DNA from: Maricaulaceae bacterium | GTDB taxonomy: Bacteria; Pseudomonadota; Alphaproteobacteria; Caulobacterales; Maricaulaceae | NCBI GenBank assembly: GCA_026126205.1 | Contig: JAHCJP010000003.1 | Span: 62,001 to 126,000 of the forward strand | Length of the DNA: 64,000 bases | Direction: 5' to 3' | Shown here: positions 1 through 7,958 of the stretch, one piece after another | Layout of the letters: each line of letters starts with the position of its first letter | Numbering within the stretch: the stretch's first letter is position 1 | Translations under genes and position numbers: made by a program | Notes under the pieces: model-generated | The model's database searches: none | Seen by the model: only the letters and a program-made list of their open reading frames with translations | What the model was told of the DNA's origin: nothing

Positions 1-245
1 TCCTTCGCCAGCGGCTGCAGCGCGGTGACGCAGGGATGTTCCAGCGCCGGAAAGGCGTGGCGGAACCAGTGTTCCTCCTGCGTCTTGCAGAAATAGGGGC
101 CCTGGAACAGCTCCGGCGGCAGGATGATCTGCGCGCCCGCCTCCGCCGCGGCGCGCACATGGCGCTTCACGGTTTCGATATTGGCGTCCATGTCCGCCCC
201 GAAGGCGGCCTGGATCGCCGCGACCCTGATCGTCCGTTCCGTCAT
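1..245 (-). CDS. aguB: N-carbamoylputrescine amidase, N-terminal part (runs off window)
   Basis: The first 81 residues of a nitrilase-superfamily amidase are visible; the rest lies beyond base 1. The start reads MTERTIRVAAIQAAFG, followed by a stretch containing LPPELFQGPYFCKTQEEHWF. In this superfamily the Glu of PPELF is the first member of the Glu-Lys-Cys triad, and the PYFCKTQ context is typical of N-carbamoylputrescine amidase, which releases putrescine, CO2 and ammonia in the cytoplasm. The start codon overlaps the stop of the upstream serine hydrolase (ATGA). The agmatine deiminase two genes upstream makes the substrate, which strongly supports the assignment. The Lys and Cys of the triad cannot be checked here. 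Confidence 0.88.
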   Translation of the reverse strand, partial: MTERTIRVAAIQAAFGADMDANIETVKRHVRAAAEAGAQIILPPELFQGPYFCKTQEEHWFRHAFPALEHPCVTALQPLAK

Positions 246-1525
246 CCGTCCCACCGCCGTTCAAGCCGGTCCAGCCAGTCGCCCGGCCCATCCCCGGTGC
301 GCAAATCCATCAGCGTCGGGAACAGCCACCACGGGCCGTCGCCGTCGGTGTTCCACAGCGCCACGAAGCCGAAACCGGTCTCCGGCTCGATATATATCTG
401 GGCGCCGACGCCGGAAATATAACCGGAGTGATTTATCAGCGTGCGCCCGTTCCAGTCATAGATGCGCCAGCCAAGGCCGTACCAGGTCTGGCCGACCCGC
501 TCGCGCAGGCGGGTCATGCGCCGTGTCTGTTCGGGCGTTGCGCCCTGCGGCGCATGCAGGCGGGCGCGCACCGCTTCGGACAGGCCGGGTTCGGACCCGA
601 TCTGCAATTGCGCCCAGCGGATGAAATCGTTCAGGGTCAGGTTCACGCCGGCGGCGGAGGGCACGCCGTCATAGGCGGTCTCCGGGGCGCCGGGCCGGTG
701 GTCCAGCGGGCTTTCGCGCTCGCGCCGGCGGTGCGGCCGCGCCCAGTTTTCGCCGGTGTTGACCAGACCCGTCTCGCCTATCGAGGCCCCGGTCAGGCCC
801 AGCGGCGTAAATACATAGGCCTGCATCGCTTCTTCAAAGCTCAGGCCGGTGGCGCGTTCGGCCAACTCCTCCACCGTTGAGAAGGCGACGTTCTGGTATG
901 TGTAGCAGGCGCCGGGGCGGCAGGCGGGGCGGAGGTTGGCCAGCCGGCCGCGCAGCGTCTCCACGGGCACGCCGCGCTCCAGGTTAAGGCTCAGCGCCTG
1001 CCAGGGCATGCCGCTGCGCTGGCCCAGGATTTCCGCCGCCGTCGGCCGCCGCTCCCGCGGCAGGCGCAGGAACACGCGCGGCACGTCATGATCGAGGTCG
1101 ACCAGGCCTTCCGCCTCCAGGATCGCCAGCAGCGTGCCTGTGAAAGTCTTCGACACAGATGCGGTGCGGAAAACGGTGTCGCGCGTCACCGGCCGCGCCG
1201 AACCGGCGGCGATTTCACCGGCTGTATAGACCAGCACCGGCTCACCATGCTCGATCACGGCGACGGCGAGACCCACCGCCTCGTCGCGCAACATCGCCTG
1301 CTGCAGCCGGTCGAGAAACACCGGCACATAGGACAGGTCGGCGCCCGCCTCCGGCGCATAAAGCTCTGCTACGCCGATCCGGCCATCCAGCGGGCGCGGC
1401 CGAACGATCACTCGATCAGTCAGAATCTCCAGCGCCTCTTCAGAGACCTGCTCCGGAGGGGCGTCCTGCGCCTGCGCGGCGGCGGCCAGCGCGAACGCGG
1501 CCAGCCCGGCGAGCGCCGGGATCAT
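242..1525 (-). CDS. Secreted/periplasmic serine hydrolase of the beta-lactamase class C family
   Basis: The protein has about 427 residues. It opens with a signal peptide (MIPALAGLAAFALAAAAQAQ) and shows the class C/esterase motifs: SVSK near residues 123-126 (nucleophile Ser and base Lys), YQN near 210-212, and an HSG triad in INHSGYISG. The family covers class C beta-lactamases, DD-peptidases and EstB-like esterases; nothing here identifies the substrate, so a resistance role should not be assumed. I chose the ATG at 1525 because it overlaps the aguA stop as ATGA. An in-frame ATG at 1555 would add ten residues and also gives a plausible signal peptide. It lies between aguA and aguB with overlaps on both sides and so is co-transcribed with agmatine catabolism, although its chemistry has no obvious link to that pathway. 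Confidence 0.85.
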   Translation of the reverse strand: MIPALAGLAAFALAAAAQAQDAPPEQVSEEALEILTDRVIVRPRPLDGRIGVAELYAPEAGADLSYVPVFLDRLQQAMLRDEAVGLAVAVIEHGEPVLVYTAGEIAAGSARPVTRDTVFRTASVSKTFTGTLLAILEAEGLVDLDHDVPRVFLRLPRERRPTAAEILGQRSGMPWQALSLNLERGVPVETLRGRLANLRPACRPGACYTYQNVAFSTVEELAERATGLSFEEAMQAYVFTPLGLTGASIGETGLVNTGENWARPHRRRERESPLDHRPGAPETAYDGVPSAAGVNLTLNDFIRWAQLQIGSEPGLSEAVRARLHAPQGATPEQTRRMTRLRERVGQTWYGLGWRIYDWNGRTLINHSGYISGVGAQIYIEPETGFGFVALWNTDGDGPWWLFPTLMDLRTGDGPGDWLDRLERRWDG

Positions 1526-2547
1526 GCGGGCGAGGGCTGGTGACAGGTCACGCAATGGAAGGCGCCTCCTCCGGACAGGATATGGGTTGACGGTGAAGCC
1601 GTCACATCCCGGTCAGGGAAAGCATCCCGCAAAATCCTTACCGCCTCCATCACGGACGGCGCCCCGTAGGACGGAACGACGACATTTTTGGGACCTACGA
1701 CCCAGTTCATGTGAGAGGCCGGGCGGTCGCGTCCCTCGGAATCCAGAACCCGTCCCGGCGAGGGGATACGGATCAGTTTCAGTCTGCGGCCCCTCGCGTC
1801 GGTCATGCTTTCAAGCTGGCGGGCGCAGGCGTCCAGCACATCCGCCTGCGGGTCGTCGCGGCCATTCGGGGCCTGGCAGATCACCACGCCCGGGCCGGCG
1901 AAGCGGGCGACATTGTCGATATGGCCGTCGGTGTGGTCGAAGCGCAGCCCCTCATCCAGCCACAGCACCTTCTCCACCCCCAGCGCGGTTTTCAGAATCC
2001 CCTCGGCCTGCGCCTCGCTCATCCCCGGATTGCGGTTGGCGTTCAGCAGGCACTGGCGCGTGGTCAGCACCGTTCCCTGACCGTCAAATTCCAGCGCCCC
2101 GCCCTCGGCGATCATCGCGATGTTCTCGACGCGGGCGCCGGCATGGCGGGCGATGGCCCCGGCCACCGTTTCGTCGCCGGGCAGTTCGTATTTGCCGCCC
2201 CAGCCGTTGAAACGGAAACGTACGGCCAGCGGCCGATTTTCGCCGTCCAGCGCAAAAACCGGGCCGGTGTCTCGCGCCCACACATCGCCATAGGGCGCGC
2301 GGATGATCTCCGCCCGGGCGCCCAGCGCGGTCCGTGCGTCGGCCTCGGCTTCCTCCGTCGCCGCCAACACCGTCAGCGGCAGCGGTCGCCCGCCGGGCGC
2401 CGGCGCCGCCAGCAGTTTCAGGAACGCCGCGAACTCGGCGCGGGCGGGGGCGAGGTCCTCGTCCCACAGCTCCGCATCCGCGGGCCAGCAGGTGAATACG
2501 CGCGCCTGCGGCGCAAGTTCGTGCGGGATGTGCCGGCGTGTGGTCAT
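1522..2547 (-). CDS. aguA: Agmatine deiminase
   Basis: This 341-residue cytoplasmic enzyme, of usual family length, hydrolyses agmatine to N-carbamoylputrescine and ammonia. Visible hallmarks are the early CWPADAELWDEDL segment, WARDTGPVFA, FNGWGGKY, a long ALEFDGQGTVL stretch, FDHTDGHIDNVARF with the guanidine-group-handling Asp/His residues, and near the C-terminus GGGAFHCVTCHQP, whose first Cys (about residue 332) fits the catalytic nucleophile. The open frame continues upstream into the TonB receptor gene, but homology begins at MTTRRHIPHELAP, so the ATG at 2547 is the start. It is the first gene of the agu operon. Its stop overlaps the next start, and the product of its reaction is the substrate of the downstream aguB. 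Confidence 0.95.
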   Translation of the reverse strand: MTTRRHIPHELAPQARVFTCWPADAELWDEDLAPARAEFAAFLKLLAAPAPGGRPLPLTVLAATEEAEADARTALGARAEIIRAPYGDVWARDTGPVFALDGENRPLAVRFRFNGWGGKYELPGDETVAGAIARHAGARVENIAMIAEGGALEFDGQGTVLTTRQCLLNANRNPGMSEAQAEGILKTALGVEKVLWLDEGLRFDHTDGHIDNVARFAGPGVVICQAPNGRDDPQADVLDACARQLESMTDARGRRLKLIRIPSPGRVLDSEGRDRPASHMNWVVGPKNVVVPSYGAPSVMEAVRILRDAFPDRDVTASPSTHILSGGGAFHCVTCHQPSPA

Positions 2548-2604
2548 GCGGCGCTGGCTAGCACGGAGGAACGCAGGAATCGAGGCGGCGGCGTGCAAAC
2601 AAAA

Positions 2605-2626
2605 GGGGCGGCCCGAAGGCCGCCCC
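2605..2626 (-). terminator. Rho-independent terminator of the TonB receptor gene
   Basis: A perfect 9-bp stem (GGGGCGGCC / GGCCGCCCC) with a four-base loop reads C(TTCG)G on the minus strand and is followed there by TTTTGTTTG. It lies 26 bases past the stop of the TonB receptor and separates that gene from aguA. Confidence 0.85.
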
Positions 2627-2651
2627 CGATGCAGTTCGTATTCTGCTCCGC

Positions 2652-5600
2652 CTAGAACTCGTAGCGGATGCCGAGACGGATCCGGTACAGCGACTGACCG
2701 AGGTTCTCGGAGGCCGCCGTGGCCGGGTCGGTGAAGCTGTTGAACCGGTACACGCAGGCGCCCGGCGCGTTGCAGACGATCGAGGGATCGAAGTTCGGAT
2801 CGTATGCAGTGGTGTTGCCCGGGTTGGCGCTGGCGCGCGAGTTGAGCGGCCGCGTCGGGTCGCCCGGACGCACCAGGCTGGCGTTCACCACCGGCAGCAC
2901 GCTGTCGAAGAACTGGCCCGTGCCGGCGCCCGCGGTGCGATAGCTGGCCCCCCACTCGTTGTTGAGCAGGTTCGGGAAGTTCTGGATGTCGAGCACCAGC
3001 GTGGCGCGATTGCCGCGCAGGCGTTCGAAACCGAAGTGGGCGAAGGGCAGTTCCTGCTGGAAGCGCAGGTCCCAGCGCTGGTCCCACGGCGCGGTGTTGG
3101 TGTTCCGCGCTGCGATCTCGCCCCGGCGCAGGCCGTAGCGTTCGACGAAGGCGTCGAAGGCGGCCTGGTTGAAGCCCGGCGCAAAGATCACGTTCGGGTC
3201 GTTCTGCATCGGCACGTACAGCAGGTCCGTCTGTCCGGTCGGCGACTGGATGGCCGAACGGCCGAACATCGGGTCGAGCGCGTTATGCACGAAGGTGAAG
3301 CTGTAGGGCTGGCCCGAGGAAATGTAGCCGAACACGTCGATCCGGCTGCGCAGGTCGGCCCAGATGTTCCGCTCGTAGGAGAAGTTCAGGCCAAACTTGT
3401 GCCGGACTTCGTAATCGGAACGGAATAGGCTGGGGTTGTTGCGGTCGAAATCCACCTGGCCGTTGAAGTTGGAGATGGCGACCGACGAGCTGCCCGGGTT
3501 CACGCTCTCGATGTCCTGATAGGCGTACGACACGTAGAAGCCGAGGCCGTTTTCATACTCGTTGGCCAGCGACAGCGTGTAGATCCAGCCCCCACCTTCG
3601 GTGGTGTTGTACAGTTCGGTGGCGTTCTGGAAGTTGGCGCCCGGCTGCTGGTTCAGCGACTGCAGGTCGGCGTAGATCGGGCGTCCGTCAGGCGAGGTTC
3701 CGATCGGCAGGCCGAGATCGGTCTGCGCCAGGTTCCGCCAGGCGTAGCCATACCGTGTCTGCGAGTAGATCACCTGCGCTTCGACCAGGTAGTTGGAGCC
3801 GAGGTTGAAGTCGCCGAAATTCAGGTCGAACTCGTGCGCCACCCGCAGGCTGGCGCGCCATTCGGACGGGATTTCGAAATCCGGCGAGATGGTGTCGACC
3901 GGCGCCGGGGTGGCCGGGTCAGCGTTGGCGACCAGGTCCAGGAGCGGCTGTGGCACCACACGCGGGTCGACATTGTTGAATGTACCCGAGAAGGTGAAGG
4001 CCTGCGGCAGATAGGTGTTGGAGAACCACACCTTCGGATCGCCGCCGGAGAACAGGCCGAAGCCGCCGGAGACGGTGGTGCGGTCCGCCGCATCCCAGCG
4101 GAAGCTGAAGCGGGGCTGGATGATGCTGATTCCGTCCAGGTTGTTCTGGTTGCTGCGGCCGTAGGCGGCGACGAAGTCGGGCCGGTGCGGCTGCAGCTCG
4201 TCCTGGATGTAGCGCTCGTAGCGCAGGCCGCCCGAGAGCATCAGCGTCGGCGTGGCCTGCCATTCGTCCTGCACGAACAGCGACAGGATGTCGTAGCCCA
4301 TGAAGGTCGCGCCTTCGGTGCGAACGTTCGACGGCACGCCGCGATAGGTCACGAAGGCGGTGCCGTTCATCAGGTTGGTGACAGCGTTTGCGCCCGTGAA
4401 CTGGAAGTTGCCCAGCGCGTCCTGGACGAACAGGTTGTACAGCTCATAGGTCTCGTAGTTGGCGCCGAAACTGATGACGTGGTCACCCATCGTGTAGTCG
4501 CCCTGGCCGAAGAACTGCCAGCGTTCGTCGGTGAACTCGTTGGCGTGACGCGACCGGTCGCAGCCGCCGATGAAGGTGAAGTTGCTGGTCACCAGTCCGT
4601 CCAGAGGCGTACCGACCACGTTGGCCGGCGTCAGGCCGACCTGGATCTGGCCGACGTCCGTACCGGCGCGGCAGTCCTGACCACGTGAGAAGTCCTTGTA
4701 GCCGATCCGGAAGGTCGTCGAGAAATTCGGCGTCCAGTTCGAATAGGCCTGCAGCGTGTAGATGCTCATCTCCACCGGCGTGTCGTACCAGGCTGTCTCG
4801 TAATTGCCGGCGAAAACGTTTGCAGTGCCGACCTCTTCGGTGCGCTGATAGGTGAAGGACAGGCGGTGGTCTTCGTTGACGTTCCAGTCCAGCCGGCCCA
4901 GCCAGCGGATGGATTCGGTCGGGATCGAGGCCACGTCCGGACGCGCGCCGACGTCATAGCCGAGCGCGTTCTGGATCAGGGTGCGCAGCACCGGCGCGGC
5001 GGGGTTCGGCGCGAAGCTGACCGGGCGGGCCGTGGTGAACTTCTCGTAGCCCACGAAGAAGAACAGCCGGTCGCGCAGGATCGGCCCGCCGACGGCGAGG
5101 CCGTATTCCTCTTCGGTGAAGTCAGGGCTGTCGATATAGCGGCCGAACGCCGTGTTCGACTGATAATCGTTGCCCGAGCGGTAGTAGTAAAGCGAACCGG
5201 TGAAATCATTGCCGCCGGAGCGGGTGACGACGTTCACCAGTCCGCCCTGGAAACCGCTGACGAACACCGAATAGTCGCTGGCGGCGATGGAGGCTGCCTC
5301 GACGGTGTCCAGCGAGATTGGCGAGCGTGCGGTGGGGTAGGTGGAGTTGGACAGGCCGAAATCGTCCTGTTGCAGCACGCCGTCAATGGCCAGGGCGTTG
5401 AAGCGCGGGTTGACGCCGGCGATGGACAGGTTGCCCGCGGCGCCGGAGGAGTTGGCCAGCGGGTCGCGCAGCAGCGTGTTGACCAGGTCGCGCGAATACG
5501 ACGGCTGGTTCAGGATATCGCTGCGGGTGAAGCTGGACCCGGCGCCGTTGTTCAGGTCGATGGTCTCGGTGCGCGTGCCATAGATGGTGATGGTTTCGGC

Positions 5601-5951
5601 CGCGGTCGCGCGAAGCGAGACACGGATGGTGGGGTTCTGGCCGGGGGCGAGACTGATGTCCTCCAGCACGTCGCCGTCGAATCCCTCGGCGGTGACGGCG
5701 ATCCGGTAGGGGCCGCCCACGCGCAGGCCGGACTGCGAGAACGTGCCGTTGGCGCTGGTCGTGGTTGTGGAAACCGTCGCGGTCGGCAGGTGGATGATCG
5801 TCACCACGGCGCCGGAAACCGGCGACCCGTCCTGCCCGGTCACCACGCCGCGCGCCTGGGACGCGGTCTGTTGCGCATGCACCGCGGCGGGCGCCACGGC
5901 GAACAGCGCCGCCGCGGCCGCGCCATAGGAAAGCTTCTTCAGGAATGACAT
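2652..5951 (-). CDS. TonB-dependent outer-membrane receptor, Oar-like, with N-terminal carboxypeptidase-regulatory domain
   Basis: The protein has 1099 residues. A signal peptide ends near VHA-QQ (residue 26). A carboxypeptidase-regulatory-like beta-sandwich follows (about 30-110: ARGVVTGQDGSPVSGAVV, with TTTTSANGTFSQSGL), then a plug domain (about 125-245, with NLSIAGVNPRFNALAIDGV) and a very large 22-strand-type barrel ending in the aromatic C-terminus GIRYEF expected for outer-membrane insertion. Receptors of this Oar/SusC-like type import large substrates such as peptides or glycans, energised by TonB-ExbBD. No substrate can be read from the sequence. The start at 5951 has a GGGGGACC ribosome site. 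It is a single-gene unit with its own terminator, and the proteases 20 kb away could feed such a receptor, but that link is speculative. Confidence 0.93.
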   Translation of the reverse strand: MSFLKKLSYGAAAAALFAVAPAAVHAQQTASQARGVVTGQDGSPVSGAVVTIIHLPTATVSTTTTSANGTFSQSGLRVGGPYRIAVTAEGFDGDVLEDISLAPGQNPTIRVSLRATAAETITIYGTRTETIDLNNGAGSSFTRSDILNQPSYSRDLVNTLLRDPLANSSGAAGNLSIAGVNPRFNALAIDGVLQQDDFGLSNSTYPTARSPISLDTVEAASIAASDYSVFVSGFQGGLVNVVTRSGGNDFTGSLYYYRSGNDYQSNTAFGRYIDSPDFTEEEYGLAVGGPILRDRLFFFVGYEKFTTARPVSFAPNPAAPVLRTLIQNALGYDVGARPDVASIPTESIRWLGRLDWNVNEDHRLSFTYQRTEEVGTANVFAGNYETAWYDTPVEMSIYTLQAYSNWTPNFSTTFRIGYKDFSRGQDCRAGTDVGQIQVGLTPANVVGTPLDGLVTSNFTFIGGCDRSRHANEFTDERWQFFGQGDYTMGDHVISFGANYETYELYNLFVQDALGNFQFTGANAVTNLMNGTAFVTYRGVPSNVRTEGATFMGYDILSLFVQDEWQATPTLMLSGGLRYERYIQDELQPHRPDFVAAYGRSNQNNLDGISIIQPRFSFRWDAADRTTVSGGFGLFSGGDPKVWFSNTYLPQAFTFSGTFNNVDPRVVPQPLLDLVANADPATPAPVDTISPDFEIPSEWRASLRVAHEFDLNFGDFNLGSNYLVEAQVIYSQTRYGYAWRNLAQTDLGLPIGTSPDGRPIYADLQSLNQQPGANFQNATELYNTTEGGGWIYTLSLANEYENGLGFYVSYAYQDIESVNPGSSSVAISNFNGQVDFDRNNPSLFRSDYEVRHKFGLNFSYERNIWADLRSRIDVFGYISSGQPYSFTFVHNALDPMFGRSAIQSPTGQTDLLYVPMQNDPNVIFAPGFNQAAFDAFVERYGLRRGEIAARNTNTAPWDQRWDLRFQQELPFAHFGFERLRGNRATLVLDIQNFPNLLNNEWGASYRTAGAGTGQFFDSVLPVVNASLVRPGDPTRPLNSRASANPGNTTAYDPNFDPSIVCNAPGACVYRFNSFTDPATAASENLGQSLYRIRLGIRYEF

Positions 5952-6290
5952 TGATGGTCCCCCATATCGACCGGGTTTGCGAAGGGGCGTGAGACCCCCA
6001 CCTACACATCGCGCGCTCTAGTCGCGACTCTCTACGGTTCAGTGACGAGTTCGCGAAGGTTTTATGACTGAATCGGAGGGGCTCTGGATAACTTCCTCAG
6101 CCCCCTGACAATCCCATGCGGGAACGGCGTTCAGCGAGTCCAAGCGCTGCTTGAAGGAATCCGCGACAAGCCTGCTCCAGCTTGCTAAAGGGAGCCGCAA
6201 ACGCGCCTGTGGAGATTTGAAGCGGCGCGAGTCGGAATCCCTGCCGCCTGCGGCGAAAATGCGACACCTTTGTTGATAACCGGAGCGTCC
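5952..6290. other. Divergent intergenic region (339 bp)
   Basis: This stretch separates the minus-strand TonB receptor from the plus-strand glycosyltransferase and must carry both promoters. I see no gene with coding character. An imperfect inverted repeat (GAGGGGCT at 6076-6083 against AGCCCCCC at 6099-6106) is present without a T-run. No confident -35/-10 pair or operator was recognised. Confidence 0.5.
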
Positions 6291-7856
6291 ATGACCTCTT
6301 CCGCCCCAACCGTGATTCCCGGACCGGCTCCGGCATGGACGCAGGCGGCGCTGATCCTGGTCGCCGGGGTGACGGCGCTGCGCGTCGCCGCGCTCAGTTT
6401 CAGCAGCCTGGAGCTCTATCCGGACGAGGCGCAATACTGGATCTGGGCGCAGGATCTTGACTGGGGCTTCTACTCGAAACCGCCGCTGGTCGCCTGGATC
6501 ATCGCCGTCTCCACAACCCTGTTCGGCGACAGTGATTTCGCCATCCGCCTGCCGGCGCCGCTGCTGGCCGGGTTCACCGCGCTGATGCTGTTCCTGTCCG
6601 CCCGCCGCATCGCCGGCGTCGCGGCCGGATTCTGGGCCGCCGCCCTGTACCTGACCGCCCCGGCGGTGTGGGTGTCGGCCTCGGTCATCGCCACCGACGC
6701 GCTGCTGCTGCCGGCGTGGAGCGCGGCGTTGTACGCGCTGCTGCGCCTGCGCGGCGGCGATGGAGGCTGGATCAGCGCCGGCGCCCTCGGCCTGGCCGTC
6801 GGAACCGGCATGCTGGGCAAGTACGCCATGGTCTACTTCCTGGGCGGGACCGCGCTGGCGATGTGGCTGGATCCCGCGTCGCGGCGGGCGCTGCTGTCGC
6901 CGAAGGGCGCGCTCGCCGCCGCAGTCGCCCTGGTCGTGGTCACGCCGAACCTGGCCTGGAACGCGGCCAACGAGTTCGCCACCGTCTCTCACACCGCCGC
7001 CAATGCGGCCTGGGACGGACCATTGTTCAACCCGGCGGCGATGGCGGAGTTCATCGCGGCGCAGATCTTTCTGTTCGGTCCGATCTATTTCTTCGCCCTG
7101 ATCGCCGCGCTGTGGGCGGCGCTGAAGGGCTGGCGCAGCGAAGACCGCACCCCGCTGCTGCTGGCGTTCTATGTGCTGCCGCCGCTGCTGGTCGTCACCG
7201 CGCAGAGTCTGATCAGCCGCGCCCACGCCAACTGGGCGGCCACGGCCTACGCCGCGGCGACCATACTCGTCGCGCTGTTCCTGCTGCGCGGGCCAGGCTG
7301 GCGACGGATCGCCCTGTGGACCGCCGTGGCCCTGAACGCCGCCATCGGCCTCGTCTTCCTGACGCTGGCGGCGAACCCGGCGCTGGCCGACGCGCTCGGC
7401 CGCGCCAACGACTTCAAACGCCTGCGCGGCTGGGCCGAGACCGCATCGGCGGTGGCCGAAGCCGCGAACGATCCCGCGATCACCGGCGTGGCTTTCGACA
7501 ACCGCAACGTCTTCCATGCGATGCAGCGCTATGGCCAGGCCATCGACCCGCCACTTTACATGTGGCGCCGCTTTGAAGCGCCTCACAACCACGCCGACCT
7601 CACCTGGCCCCTGCCGGAAGGCCATGGCGGCCTGGTGCTGATCGTCTCCGAACGCCCGCGCGACGTGGCGAAAATGCGCGAGGATTTCGAAAGCTTCGAG
7701 CCGGCCGGCGAAATTCGCATCCCCCTTGGGGGCGGGATTGAACGGGTGCTGACCCTTTGGCGTGCTCAGGGTTACCACCCCGTCGAGCGCGGTCCCGAAT
7801 ACGAGGCGAGGTGGCGCGAGATCGACCGCGCCGAGCATGGCTACGGCGCAGACTGA
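6291..7856 (+). CDS. Polyprenyl-phosphate glycosyltransferase of the ArnT/PMT (GT39/GT83) family
   Basis: This 521-residue polytopic membrane protein has the family signature near its start: a short tail, one transmembrane helix, then a periplasmic loop with YPDEAQYWIWAQDLDWGFYS followed by KPPL. The acidic DE of the loop is the expected catalytic/metal site. About ten further hydrophobic segments follow, then a soluble C-terminal part with RYGQAIDPPLYMWRRF. Enzymes of this clan move a sugar from a polyprenyl-phosphate carrier onto lipid A, protein or another glycan on the periplasmic face. The acceptor is unknown here. I chose the ATG at 6291 (preceded by GGAG); a TTG 21 bases upstream is possible but weaker. 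It stands 102 bases before the T2SS operon on the same strand, and a shared transcript is possible. Confidence 0.88.
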   Translation: MTSSAPTVIPGPAPAWTQAALILVAGVTALRVAALSFSSLELYPDEAQYWIWAQDLDWGFYSKPPLVAWIIAVSTTLFGDSDFAIRLPAPLLAGFTALMLFLSARRIAGVAAGFWAAALYLTAPAVWVSASVIATDALLLPAWSAALYALLRLRGGDGGWISAGALGLAVGTGMLGKYAMVYFLGGTALAMWLDPASRRALLSPKGALAAAVALVVVTPNLAWNAANEFATVSHTAANAAWDGPLFNPAAMAEFIAAQIFLFGPIYFFALIAALWAALKGWRSEDRTPLLLAFYVLPPLLVVTAQSLISRAHANWAATAYAAATILVALFLLRGPGWRRIALWTAVALNAAIGLVFLTLAANPALADALGRANDFKRLRGWAETASAVAEAANDPAITGVAFDNRNVFHAMQRYGQAIDPPLYMWRRFEAPHNHADLTWPLPEGHGGLVLIVSERPRDVAKMREDFESFEPAGEIRIPLGGGIERVLTLWRAQGYHPVERGPEYEARWREIDRAEHGYGAD

Positions 7857-7958
7857 TCAACGCCGCCCACCCAACCTCGCCCTCTGCGCGCAAAGGCTTG
7901 GGGGACGGCGCGGTTTCTGCTTTAGTGACTGCGTTCGGGGAACATGCGGAGCGACGGG

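Noticed and set aside
242..1525. Calling the serine hydrolase an antibiotic-resistance beta-lactamase
   Set aside because: The SxxK/YxN/HSG motifs are shared by esterases and DD-peptidases, and the genomic context is agmatine catabolism.
2548..3087. N-terminal extension of agmatine deiminase into the TonB receptor gene
   Set aside because: The extension is out-of-frame receptor sequence and crosses the terminator at 2605-2626; the family start is at 2547.
6039..7838. Long minus-strand open frame (599 codons) opposite the glycosyltransferase
   Set aside because: Composition is Gln/Arg/Gly-rich nonsense typical of the antisense of GC-rich genes; the plus strand has clear GT39/GT83 motifs and membrane helices.
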